This document shows positions 32,987 to 41,212 of a stretch of 64,000 bases of DNA, piece after piece. How positions within the stretch are numbered: the first letter of the stretch is position 1; each line of letters begins with the position of its first letter. The notes below the pieces were generated by a model, which did no database searches, had not been told where the DNA came from, and was given only the letters and a program-made list of their open reading frames with translations. A program made the position numbers and the translations under genes. Origin of the DNA: Erythrobacter sp. YT30 (GTDB lineage Bacteria; Pseudomonadota; Alphaproteobacteria; Sphingomonadales; Sphingomonadaceae); the NCBI RefSeq assembly GCF_001542875.1, contig NZ_LMAF01000002.1, forward strand, positions 1,325,501 to 1,389,500. The letters are read 5' to 3'.

Positions 32987-33925
32987 GTGGCGAAGAATAG
33001 TTTTCTAAAGCAGAAGGTCGCAGCCGACATCGATGCCCAAGTGGAGCGCGTACTAGCCGATCTGGGCAACCCGGAACCGCCTCTTCGTCTGGAGGTCGTG
33101 CGGGACAGGCTAAAACTCGACAAGGGCTTCTACACCGCCAATGATCCTGGGTTGCTACAAGAGACGGTTCACAAACTCCGCGTTGGAACCAAACAGCTAT
33201 TGCTACGACCAGCTCTTTTGATTGACGCGGTCCGAAAGTTCGACCTTCGCGCACTCTATATTCCTGATCAGAAGCGCATTTTGCTCGATGGTTCGCAGCC
33301 TAAATTGAAATTTCGCTGGAACGAGGCCCACGAGATTGGGCACAGCATTATTCCTTGGCATGAAGGCGCAATGCTAGGCGACGATGACACAACTCTAATC
33401 CCCTCGTGTCATGCCAAGCTCGAAAATGAGGCGAACTTCGCAGCCGCTAGACTCCTGTTCTTAAGAGGCAGGTTCATCGAAGAGGCTCGTGCGATGGAAC
33501 CCTCCATCGCTTCGTTGCAGGCACTTGCAGACAAATTTGGGAATACGAGGACCTCGACGCTTTGGCGATGTGTAGAGGCGTGGGGTGATGAAACACCTAT
33601 CCTTGGACTTGTCACCGACCATCCTCTCCATTGGCACCGGAAAAACGACTTCAATCCGTTGGAACCTTGCCGCCACTTCATCCAGTCGACCGCGTTCGCC
33701 GCACGCTTTTCAGGGCTTCAAGAAACGACTGTTTTCGATGAAATCGTGAACTACGCAAATGGCGGTAAAGGCGGCCCCCTGGGGAACGCGGACGTTTTGC
33801 TCAACGATGACAATGGCGAACCGCATATCTTCGAGTTCGAGAGCTTCTCTTTTCACCATTACACGCTGACGCTATGCATATACGACAGCGCTAAACCAAA
33901 CGTCCTAAGCGTTTCAGCACGCTAA
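32987..33925 (+). CDS. ImmA/IrrE-family metallopeptidase
   Basis: 312 aa from GTG. The zinc motif HEIGH is at 115-119 in RWNEAHEIGHSIIPWHEG, with the family's NEANFAAARLLF segment at about 147-158 supplying the third ligand region. The C-terminal extension (about 180-312) contains a beta-rich part with FEFESFSFHHYTLTL. It probably cleaves the XRE protein encoded upstream after a signal, derepressing neighbours; what it regulates (Ubl operon or its own) is unknown. Confidence 0.88.
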   Translation: MAKNSFLKQKVAADIDAQVERVLADLGNPEPPLRLEVVRDRLKLDKGFYTANDPGLLQETVHKLRVGTKQLLLRPALLIDAVRKFDLRALYIPDQKRILLDGSQPKLKFRWNEAHEIGHSIIPWHEGAMLGDDDTTLIPSCHAKLENEANFAAARLLFLRGRFIEEARAMEPSIASLQALADKFGNTRTSTLWRCVEAWGDETPILGLVTDHPLHWHRKNDFNPLEPCRHFIQSTAFAARFSGLQETTVFDEIVNYANGGKGGPLGNADVLLNDDNGEPHIFEFESFSFHHYTLTLCIYDSAKPNVLSVSAR

Positions 33926-34269
33926 AGAGCATCGTTGTAGGAGCAGTGTTATCGTTAGCGTATCGTCACCTCACTGCCCATACCAACCTCGGAATGCCAT
34001 ATATGACCAGCTACTCCCAGGCGTTGCGGGGCCAGCAGGCCGAGCAAGACGGGCGGGCCTAGTGGTGCATGCCTTTGTGTGATTGTCGAGGAGTCTAATC
34101 CGTCTAATCGAATGTCCTCTTACGTCGCGATAGCAACTCAGACCGGACGGTCCGCAATCGGCCCAGTTCGAGCCTTCGCCTAACATCGATTATGAGGGTG
34201 AAAGCGGGCGACAGCGGGTTGCAGCTTGGGACGGAAAGCGTGCTTTGCCAAAGCGGATGAGGTTGGCGA
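33926..34269. other. Intergenic region with degenerate repeat
   Basis: 344 bases between convergent transcripts. No gene seen. It contains CGGACGGTCCG and CCGCAATCGGCCCAGTTCG (34144-34170), similar to sequences at 41034-41060 and 46805-46825, likely copies of a short dispersed element. Confidence 0.4.
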
Positions 34270-35943
34270 TCAATCCAGCTCAATCATCTCAAATATTGAT
34301 CTTCGCATTTGGAAATACTCATCGCTGAATTCCCATCCGGCAGTGTCATGATCAGTATGAGACGGAAGTTCCAATATTCCATGCCGCGATCCGGAGAGCA
34401 CCAATATCCGGTCAGCCAAGCGAAGCGCTTCATCTACATCGTGGGTTATCCAGAGAGTGGTGCGTCGACTACCGAACTTTATCGTATCAATGAAGAGGTC
34501 CTGTATCAGCCGCCTCTGAAATGCGTCTAGCGACGCGTTTGGCTCGTCACAGAACAGAAAGGCATGCGAGTTTAAGTAAGCGGTGGCTAGCGCCAGCCTT
34601 TGTCGTTGCCCTCCACTCAACTGGCTGCCCAGATTGTGCGCAACTGGCTCAAGACGAAATCTCTTGAGGGCAAATTGCACTCTAGCGACAATTTCATCAG
34701 TCGACTTGCCCTGATTGGCCAAAGCTAGATTTTGGCTAACCGTAAGCGTTCGAAAGACGGGGGCATCCTGCAGGACAAGACTGACTTGCTCTGGTGAAGC
34801 GTGGCTCTGCGTTCCGATCTTTATTTCGCCTCGGGTCCAGAGGCCTTCGGCTGGTATGCCAGCAGCGGCTTTAAGGAGGCTCGTTTTTCCGATCCCGCTC
34901 TGACCAAGAACGCAAATGATCTCACCGGGCTTCACGTCCAGCGACAGGTTGCTGACAATCAGTCGGTCGGCGTAACCTATGGCAAGGTCGGAGAAGCGGA
35001 TTCCTGCTCCGTCATCCAGCTGTTCGGTTTGCGCAATTTCGGTTTCGGAGAATTGGTCGGTGTTCCCGGCGAAAGCATTGCGTGAACGACGTCTTGTCTC
35101 CCACCGCAGCGTATGATTCAACATATGCCAAAGAGTGACAAAGGCTCGTTCCCCGACAACACCGAGGATCGAAAACATAGCGATCGAAGACAGGAGTATG
35201 TCGTAGCGTGCACGATCATTGGCTTCGAAAATCCGGTATCCCAAGCCTTCGGTCCAAAAGGGTGCGTCACCGAAAACGGGTCGCTCCGTGGAACCTGTGA
35301 GTTCCGCCACGGCAACCACAATGAGAGCAATTAGAAGCGACGTTCTAAGTGCGATGAACAGGGATGACGAGATATGCGTAGAAATGACGATCCGAAGCCT
35401 TGCCATCGGGCCCAGCCCGAGGCTTTTAGCTCTCCAGATGTCCTCAGGCGGCACACTCAGCGCGCTCTGATGGGTTGCGAGCCAGCACACGAAGAACACG
35501 GCCCACGCGATGATCGACGTCTTCCCGATTTCGTCGAAACCGAAAATTACGATTGATACCGGGACGAGTGCAATAAACGGCACGGAACGGAGCATCGTGA
35601 GCGACGCCTCAAAAACGTATCGCAAGGCTCTCGACAGCCCGGTCAAAAGGCCGATAGCAATCCCGAGGGGCGCTCCTATTGACCATCCCAGCAACCAACG
35701 CGCCGACGTCACGGCGATATCGTGCTGCAATTCGCCGAGAACCCATTGCTCCCGGATCGATGACACAATGCCAATCAGGTTAGGAAAGCCGAATTTCGCT
35801 TCTAGAAAGGCGAATAATGCGCCCATCAGTAAGACCGTCGCACCGATCTTTATCGCGAGGGATCGTAGCTCCTGCCAGGCGATACGTTGCAAAGCAATGG
35901 CGACATTTCCGACTTTGTCCGTGTGGTCTTTCCTTCGCGTCAT
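34270..35943 (-). CDS. ABC transporter: permease-ATPase fusion (NitT/TauT-like)
   Basis: 557 aa. The N-terminal half is a membrane permease with several hydrophobic helices and the EAA-loop region (DEIGKTSIIAW, VPPEDIWRAKSLGLGPMARLRIVI). The C-terminal half is the ATPase: Walker A GQSGIGKT (about 342), signature LSGGQRQRLALA (about 440), Walker B and D-loop FLFCDEPNASLDA (about 462), H-loop WITHDVDEA. These are separate polypeptides in most NitT/TauT systems; fusion is uncommon. Substrate class (nitrate, sulfonate, thiamine precursor, amino-acid analogue) cannot be told from sequence. 30 bases after the binding-protein gene. Confidence 0.93.
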   Translation of the reverse strand: MTRRKDHTDKVGNVAIALQRIAWQELRSLAIKIGATVLLMGALFAFLEAKFGFPNLIGIVSSIREQWVLGELQHDIAVTSARWLLGWSIGAPLGIAIGLLTGLSRALRYVFEASLTMLRSVPFIALVPVSIVIFGFDEIGKTSIIAWAVFFVCWLATHQSALSVPPEDIWRAKSLGLGPMARLRIVISTHISSSLFIALRTSLLIALIVVAVAELTGSTERPVFGDAPFWTEGLGYRIFEANDRARYDILLSSIAMFSILGVVGERAFVTLWHMLNHTLRWETRRRSRNAFAGNTDQFSETEIAQTEQLDDGAGIRFSDLAIGYADRLIVSNLSLDVKPGEIICVLGQSGIGKTSLLKAAAGIPAEGLWTRGEIKIGTQSHASPEQVSLVLQDAPVFRTLTVSQNLALANQGKSTDEIVARVQFALKRFRLEPVAHNLGSQLSGGQRQRLALATAYLNSHAFLFCDEPNASLDAFQRRLIQDLFIDTIKFGSRRTTLWITHDVDEALRLADRILVLSGSRHGILELPSHTDHDTAGWEFSDEYFQMRRSIFEMIELD

Positions 35944-35973
35944 TTGCCTACAACGGTTCCCGCTTGTGGGGTA

Positions 35974-37005
35974 TCAGTTGGACACTCGATCGGGTGCAAT
36001 CTCCACCAACAGCGTCGAGTCAACGAACGGCGAATAGTCGTTTGGAGCAAAAGACGTCGGATTGGCAGCGCGGAGCCGATTGACCGTGACTTGAAGTTGG
36101 TCGCGAAGCTCGGTTTCCTGCAATTCAACCCGGAACGACGTGGTGCTGAAGAAATCTCCCAAGTCACCCGCTTCCAGCCCAAGCCATGTTTCGACAGATG
36201 CCTGAGCTTCCGCGCGGTTTTCTTCGATGTATCCCTCGGTTTCTATGAGCGCATTGAGAAGACCAACCAGTTGTTCGCGCGATCCCTCCAGCTTTTCGCG
36301 CGTGGTCACGACATTCATTCTGAGTGTGAAGATCGTAGGATCAACAAGGGCCAGCAATTCTCCGCGGTCTTCAGCAGTCCCGGCCTTGATCCCTTGATTG
36401 TAAATCCGGCGCGCCTGCTGGATGAAGGGATCCCAGAGTATGGCCGCATCGAGATCGCCGCGAACCAGTGCGGAGCGCAAATCGGTTGGTCTGGCATTGA
36501 GAGTTTCGAGGTCGTCCCTTGAAAGCCCAGCCCTCTCCAGCAGACCAAGCAGATAGGTCTCACCAATCGTATTGGCGACAAAACCAATCCGTTTGCCACG
36601 CAGTGTTGCCGGATCGTCAGTGATCCCGCTTTCCGCGAAAGTCACGAGTTGCACATGGCGGTCGCTGGTCAGCACGGTGGCGATGACTACCGGGTCACGT
36701 TGCGCGGCGATCATTGCAGCAACCGGCTCGATAGCAATATTGCCCGCTACGCCCGAGCGTTCCGAGGCGCTCGACAGCGAAGCAACGACGTCAGGACCTG
36801 CCTCCAGAGAAATAGGCTGAAGATCGATCCCGTTCTCGCTCGTGTATCCTTGATTGTACGCCAGGAAACTCATCGCGCTGAGCGCAATCTTGAACTCGGC
36901 ATAGGGCAGCGTCGTGCGTTCGCTCGGCTTGTCCTCACATCCCGAAAGAAGGAGCGCAAGGATAGCCAGGAGCGTCAAGGTAATAGAGTTTTTCAGATCA
37001 GGCAT
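35974..37005 (-). CDS. ABC substrate-binding lipoprotein (NMT1/THI5-like)
   Basis: 343 aa from ATG 37005, 2 bases after the upstream stop; a longer frame to 37089 lies in the upstream gene. The signal LLALLLSGC gives a lipobox with Cys about residue 23. The fold follows NMT1/THI5 or SsuA/TauA proteins: AYNQGYTSENGIDLQPISLEAGPDVVASL, GKRIGFVANTIGETYLLGLLERAGL, GDLDAAILWDPFIQQA, ending ILWDPF-type ligand pocket. It delivers its ligand to the fused permease-ATPase. Ligand unknown. Confidence 0.92.
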   Translation of the reverse strand: MPDLKNSITLTLLAILALLLSGCEDKPSERTTLPYAEFKIALSAMSFLAYNQGYTSENGIDLQPISLEAGPDVVASLSSASERSGVAGNIAIEPVAAMIAAQRDPVVIATVLTSDRHVQLVTFAESGITDDPATLRGKRIGFVANTIGETYLLGLLERAGLSRDDLETLNARPTDLRSALVRGDLDAAILWDPFIQQARRIYNQGIKAGTAEDRGELLALVDPTIFTLRMNVVTTREKLEGSREQLVGLLNALIETEGYIEENRAEAQASVETWLGLEAGDLGDFFSTTSFRVELQETELRDQLQVTVNRLRAANPTSFAPNDYSPFVDSTLLVEIAPDRVSN

Positions 37006-37007
37006 TT

Positions 37008-38840
37008 TCACTTTCCTCTGACGGTCGAGCGCAAGCGATTCTCTAAATAATCGAGAAACTCGCCGTGATACTGGACTTCGAAATGGCACGCGGCAATGGC
37101 GCGTTTTGCACGGCGCTTGCGAAGTTCCATGTGAGCATACTCGCTAAGACAGTCCCCTGCGATCCTGAGGCCGCTGAAGAGGAACTGCGCGACTGCTAGG
37201 ACGGTGTCGTTGTCAGGCTGATTCTTGGTCGTTTCTTCAAGCTCATTTGCCGCCTTGCGCATTGCCGACAAATAGTCGCTCAGCATCTCGAGCCCATTGT
37301 GCGTGGGAAGTGCGTCCAAGAACGTCTTGCGCGCATAAAGCTCCATCGTGACAGCAGGGAAGTAATCCGCCGTTGCCTCGGCGACGACGCGGCCGACGGC
37401 GCGCTGTATCGAGAAGGTGAAGTCATTGTTGGGATATCCGGCCGATGAATTCTGGCTGATAAAGCCGAAACGCTTAATTCCCAAATCCTCATTCTCGCTG
37501 GCCTTTTGCAGGATAAAGTGATCCCAGTCGCTACGCAGCATGGTCGAGAACGGCTCCCACACTGCGATCGTGATGCCAAATGAGGACCTGTCGCGCCCGC
37601 GAGTCCAAATGTAATCGAACAGCTTGTCGCGGACCCTTTCGTACTCGCCGATATTAAAGGCTTCGCGCTGGCCCAAAAAGCCACCAGGCAGATTGGTCGA
37701 AAGCGACAGCTTCACATCCTTAAACCGGTTCTGGAGCACGTCCTCGAGCGCTTCGATATGCTGGCGAGCAAAAGTACCATCCGGGCACAGGATCGGCGGA
37801 ACACCTTCTGCGCCAGCATCCTTTTGCAAATCGCGCCACAATTCGTGATAATGCGATGTCCACCTCTCGAGATCGTTCGCCAAATCCTCAGCCCGAGCGT
37901 GCCCAAAAGACGGTTCTTTATGTGAGCTGCGATCTTCGAGATGTTCATCCATGCGCAGTCGCGTTTCGCCATTCAGGTCGTACTTGCGTGCGCATTTGAC
38001 CGGATCGAGAAGAGTGACGAGCGCCAATCCACGTGTACTGTAGCACAGGCGCGCGACCGGTATGGCCAAGTTACCGTTGATGTCGGCTTCGAAGTCCCTG
38101 AAGATTCCCTCGTTGACGACTGCCATATCAATGTCGCCCTGCCTCCAGAGATTGCGCACCTGCGCGCCGGAACAGAACGCCGACCAGCCCATGGGATCAT
38201 CATCGCAAGGCAGATAAGGTATGCCGCTGCCGTTTTCTGCTTGGGCAGCAGTTGGGGAGCTGTCGTGCTCCGCCTGTACCTTCTTGAGTAAGTTGGTCAG
38301 GTCGGGCGTCACAATCTTTAGCGGTTCGCTATCCCACCGACTCTTTGACCACAGCGTATCGGGTACTAAGCAGCGACCTTCTCTACCTCTGTAGCTAGCA
38401 ACTGTAGCAACGTGTACAGGCACGCCTTTGGTCTTCTCAAGCGCGAGGATCGCGGGCATCGCAAACACGGTATGGACCGCAGCAACGCGGAAAGGGTCTT
38501 CATCGAACTGCGCCTTCAGGGCTTCCTCAATTTTAGCCAATGTGCCTGGATGCGGACGCTTCGAGCGACGATTGGCAATTCGCCACAAAGTCGAATGATC
38601 GACATCGTCCTCTTCGCCATGAGGGAACAGTAGCGTCTGAAAGGCACGCCACGTCTGCGCGCCGCTTCTTTCATAGGCTTTGCGCAGCCGTAGCACAGTC
38701 GGCTGCAAATCAACGCTGCCCTCGATTTCGTCTAACCCCAGGCGATGCATGCTAGCCAAAGTACGGTCCTCCAATAACCCCCGATACGAGAGGGGGTAAC
38801 GCTGAATGCGGCTGCGATTCCAGTCATTTTCGCGAATCAT
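37008..38840 (-). CDS. Large unknown protein, HTH-like N-terminus and binding-protein-like middle
   Basis: 610 aa, first gene of the ABC operon. Residues 50-110 (LRKAYERSGAQTWRAFQTLLFP, STLWRIANRRSKRPHPGTLAKIEEALK) look like an XRE-type DNA-binding region. About 115-330 contains SAFCSGAQVRNLWRQGDIDMAVVNEGIFRDFEADINGNLAIPVARLCYSTRGLALV, reminiscent of periplasmic-binding folds, and the C-terminal third is helical (RKTFLDALPTHNGLEMLSDYL). My reading is a ligand-responsive regulator of the uptake genes; a non-regulatory role is possible. No known family. Confidence 0.6.
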   Translation of the reverse strand: MIRENDWNRSRIQRYPLSYRGLLEDRTLASMHRLGLDEIEGSVDLQPTVLRLRKAYERSGAQTWRAFQTLLFPHGEEDDVDHSTLWRIANRRSKRPHPGTLAKIEEALKAQFDEDPFRVAAVHTVFAMPAILALEKTKGVPVHVATVASYRGREGRCLVPDTLWSKSRWDSEPLKIVTPDLTNLLKKVQAEHDSSPTAAQAENGSGIPYLPCDDDPMGWSAFCSGAQVRNLWRQGDIDMAVVNEGIFRDFEADINGNLAIPVARLCYSTRGLALVTLLDPVKCARKYDLNGETRLRMDEHLEDRSSHKEPSFGHARAEDLANDLERWTSHYHELWRDLQKDAGAEGVPPILCPDGTFARQHIEALEDVLQNRFKDVKLSLSTNLPGGFLGQREAFNIGEYERVRDKLFDYIWTRGRDRSSFGITIAVWEPFSTMLRSDWDHFILQKASENEDLGIKRFGFISQNSSAGYPNNDFTFSIQRAVGRVVAEATADYFPAVTMELYARKTFLDALPTHNGLEMLSDYLSAMRKAANELEETTKNQPDNDTVLAVAQFLFSGLRIAGDCLSEYAHMELRKRRAKRAIAACHFEVQYHGEFLDYLENRLRSTVRGK

Positions 38841-39060
38841 TGCAAATTTTACCCGGAACTTTGATGCACTGTTGTTGGAAAAAGGTGAACGAAATTACCT
38901 GAACGGGAGGGAAACCAGCTATCAAATTCGATAGCGAGAAATACTTACTCATATTATTTTCACCGCTAAATCAACACTTTGAGATTATTCTTACCTTATT
39001 TGCAACAGAGTACGCAACAGCCAAAAATTTATAAGATTTACAAGGGGCTGCGAATCGGTA
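38841..39060. promoter_or_regulatory. AT-rich divergent promoter region
   Basis: Between the leftward ABC operon and the rightward small ORF/oxygenase genes. Markedly more AT-rich than its surroundings (for example ATACTTACTCATATTATTTT, 38941-38960), with CATATTAT as a possible -10 element. No clear operator seen. Confidence 0.45.
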
Positions 39061-39240
39061 ATGTCAGCCTACAGCGCAAAAAAGCTGCGGGAGGCGATTA
39101 TCGAAAGATTTTTGCTGATCCAATCGCAACGACGTTGCAGCTGGCAAATCGACGAGGCCGCTGTTCCACGATGGGCCCCGTCGATCGTTACCACCGGGGA
39201 CGAAGGCCACCGGCACATCGCATATATGTTGCAAATGTGA
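39061..39240 (+). CDS. Candidate small protein heading the oxygenase-AlaX operon
   Basis: 59 aa (ATG 39061, TGA at 39238-39240), below usual gene-finder limits. The frame reads MSAYSAKKLREAIIERFLLI, then QSQRRCSWQIDEAAVPRWAP, then SIVTTGDEGHRHIAYMLQM. The first third is an amphipathic helix and the rest is polar. It lies 39 bases before the oxygenase start on the same strand. It could be a small partner, a leader peptide or an oxygenase substrate. A purine-rich AAGGGG lies about 15 bases upstream, too far for an ideal ribosome site. Coding status is uncertain. Confidence 0.45.
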   Translation: MSAYSAKKLREAIIERFLLIQSQRRCSWQIDEAAVPRWAPSIVTTGDEGHRHIAYMLQM

Positions 39241-39279
39241 CCGCCACAAGGCCTTCGTTCATAACACAGGACGAAGCAA

Positions 39280-40110
39280 ATGACTTACGTAAAACTCCAT
39301 TTCAACCAAGCGGAAGACCGCATCGCTGAGTATGCCGGCCTTGAGGCAGCCGACATTGCGGAGGCCACTGACGATCTGCGCAGCGGCCGCACGAACGGAG
39401 CGATCTTCCGCGGTGCAATCGATGAGGAAACACGCAAGTATGCGGTTTCCCAGCTCGATGCCTGCGCCGAGAAGGAGACATATCACGGTCTCGATACGCT
39501 CGGAAAGATCGGCGGAAACCTTTTTGAAGCCGGTCTCAATCCCTTCCTCTACGCGGACTACTTCCGCAAGGCGCAACATTGGCAGCAGCTCAGCCGCTCG
39601 ATGTTTCCCGAGGGAAAGTATCCGATCGATCGAGTTCGCACTATGCTGGATGATGAGTGGGATAAGGGCTGCGGCCTTCTTCGCCTTGAGGATGGCATCG
39701 CCTTTAGCGGCCTGATGCGTTTCATAGACAACGGGGCAGGTCTCTTTCCTCATAATGATTGCATCGGGGCAGACCTGCCGAATTCGCTGTTGGCGACCAA
39801 CGTGGACGTTCAGCTTGCGCTGAACGTGATGCTCCAACGTCCGGAGGCCGGTGGGGAGACGCGCATCTATCCCCGCATTTTCAGCCGTTCCGAGTACGAC
39901 GCGAACCGTCTGCCGGTGCCCGACCACTACGGTGTGCGCACAGATGCACTGCCGGCACCGGTAACGATCCGTGCAGAAGAGGGCGATGCCTACCTCTTTA
40001 ACGCCGCTCACATCCATGAGGTGATGCCGTGCTCGGGCGCCAAGACGCGCTACACTCTCAGCACCTTCATTGGTGTGCGCAAGGACGGGTCTCTGGCGCT
40101 CTTTTCCTGA
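39280..40110 (+). CDS. 2-oxoglutarate/Fe(II)-dependent oxygenase
   Basis: 276 aa. The iron facial triad is H158-N-D160 (GLFPHNDC) and H244 or H246 (AAHIHEV), with R257 (GAKTRYTL) as the 2-oxoglutarate arginine. The jelly-roll strands (LALNVMLQRPEAGGETRIYPRIF, EEGDAYLFNAAHIHEVMP, YTLSTFIGVRKDG) are clear. Members hydroxylate free amino acids or peptides, or halogenate. Here Asp160 argues against halogenase. It is followed by an AlaX-type editing gene, which suggests the product or substrate is an amino acid that could be mischarged on tRNA; that link is inference. RBS GGACGAAG before the ATG. Confidence 0.88.
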   Translation: MTYVKLHFNQAEDRIAEYAGLEAADIAEATDDLRSGRTNGAIFRGAIDEETRKYAVSQLDACAEKETYHGLDTLGKIGGNLFEAGLNPFLYADYFRKAQHWQQLSRSMFPEGKYPIDRVRTMLDDEWDKGCGLLRLEDGIAFSGLMRFIDNGAGLFPHNDCIGADLPNSLLATNVDVQLALNVMLQRPEAGGETRIYPRIFSRSEYDANRLPVPDHYGVRTDALPAPVTIRAEEGDAYLFNAAHIHEVMPCSGAKTRYTLSTFIGVRKDGSLALFS

Positions 40111-40116
40111 AACCAT

Positions 40117-40144
40117 GCGGGCCAGCCCTTTTGGGTCGGCCCGC
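40117..40144 (+). terminator. Hairpin between oxygenase and AlaX genes
   Basis: GCGGGCC (40117-40123) pairs with GGCCCGC (40138-40144), extended inside by GCCC/GGGT with a TTTT loop. No T-run follows, so it may attenuate or process transcripts rather than end them. Confidence 0.5.
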
Positions 40145-40172
40145 CCCAATTTGAAAAAATAAGGATACTGAC

Positions 40173-40823
40173 ATGACACTCAAGAACTATCTGGCGAGCA
40201 ACGACCTGATCGGCACGGCCAAGGTCACCGCAATCGTTGAATGCAACGGCAAGACCGTTGTGCGCCTCGACCAGACCTGGTTTCACGCGCAGGGTGGCGG
40301 ACAGAAGGCCGATCGCGGCACTATCGCTGGCCAGGTCGTCCACCACGTCGCTCACGCGGAAGACGGGCAGGTCGACCACGTGGTCGATGCCGCTCCATTC
40401 GAGATCGGCGATGCCGTCGAACTCATCGTCGACGCAGATTGGAGGCAGGACGGCCGTCGCTGGCATTCTGCCGGTCATCTGATCGCAGACTGTGCAGAAG
40501 CGGTCTGCGCGCAAATCAAGGCGCGACAAGGCCACCACTGGCCGGGTGAAGCGCGCGTCGAATTCGATGGCGAGCCCGGCGACAAGGTTCGTTTCAATGA
40601 AGACCTCCAGGCGGCGATCGATCGGGCGATCGAAGAGGGCGTCGCGATGAACATCGTAGGCGACCCGTTTGCCAATCGGGCGCTCCAGATCGGCGAGAAT
40701 CTACCGGTTTGCTGCGGCGGGACCCACGTGGCCTCTGCTCGTGAGTTGAAGGGTTTGACAATCACGAAAGCAAAAACCAAGCGCGGTAACTTGCGCGTCA
40801 GTTATGGGTTCGGTAGAGGCTGA
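40173..40823 (+). CDS. AlaX-like alanyl-tRNA editing domain protein
   Basis: 216 aa. The free-standing trans-editing domain has FHAQGGGQKADRG (37-49; the GGGQ motif), zinc ligands H98 and H102 (HSAGH) and C181 and H185 (CGGTH). These match the editing site of AlaRS/ThrRS/AlaX. It lacks the synthetase catalytic core and the C-Ala domain, so it is a stand-alone deacylase that clears mischarged Ser, Gly or another amino acid from tRNA. It starts 63 bases after the oxygenase stop. In this operon it could protect the cell from a non-canonical amino acid made or imported by neighbours. Confidence 0.92.
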   Translation: MTLKNYLASNDLIGTAKVTAIVECNGKTVVRLDQTWFHAQGGGQKADRGTIAGQVVHHVAHAEDGQVDHVVDAAPFEIGDAVELIVDADWRQDGRRWHSAGHLIADCAEAVCAQIKARQGHHWPGEARVEFDGEPGDKVRFNEDLQAAIDRAIEEGVAMNIVGDPFANRALQIGENLPVCCGGTHVASARELKGLTITKAKTKRGNLRVSYGFGRG

Positions 40824-41212
40824 GCCGATTGCCCGTGCTCACAAAGGCCTAGCGCCCATCACCGGGCGCTAGGCCTTACCATTTTGCTGCTTGTTTGTGG
40901 GCCTGAGCACTCATTCAAATGGCCGTCATGATGGAAGTCCGCGGTTGGTTCGCCTGCTCTTCACTGAAGCTCTGCCGTCATGGATTGGGTCGTAAACGGA
41001 CAGTCAGCTTTCCGGTTTCTGTGGGCTAAGAACAGACATTCCGCAAACGGCCCAGTTCGGGACTTCTGGGATCGACGATTTCTAAAGTTCTCCAAAGGTG
41101 AAGTAAAACCTCTTAAACTGCGTTCCGAAGCGCCCGGATCTCCCCTGAAATGGCGAACGTTCCAGGAAAGAAAAGAAATCTTAGCCATACATCTTGCTCC
41201 AAGCTTGGGGAT
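40824..41212. other. Intergenic region with strong terminator and degenerate repeat
   Basis: 389 bases. It holds the hairpin at 40844-40877 and a repeat-like tract (41034-41060, ACATTCCGCAAACGGCCCAG) shared with 34144-34170. No gene seen that I would support. Confidence 0.5.
40844..40877 (+). terminator. Strong hairpin after AlaX gene
   Basis: A 14-base perfect stem: AAGGCCTAGCGCCC (40844-40857) with GGGCGCTAGGCCTT (40864-40877), loop of 6. It starts 21 bases after the AlaX stop; only ATTTT follows, so the T-run is short. Confidence 0.8.

Noticed and set aside
35887..36522. 211-codon plus-strand frame over the ABC genes
   Set aside because: Opposite the substrate-binding protein with lipobox and family motifs; no start signal.
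39259..40179. 306-codon minus-strand frame opposite the 2OG oxygenase
   Set aside because: The plus-strand frame has the full iron and 2-oxoglutarate motif set; the other is its shadow.
40173..40823. Fragment of alanyl-tRNA synthetase
   Set aside because: It begins and ends cleanly around the editing domain with its own start region and terminator, as in AlaX proteins.
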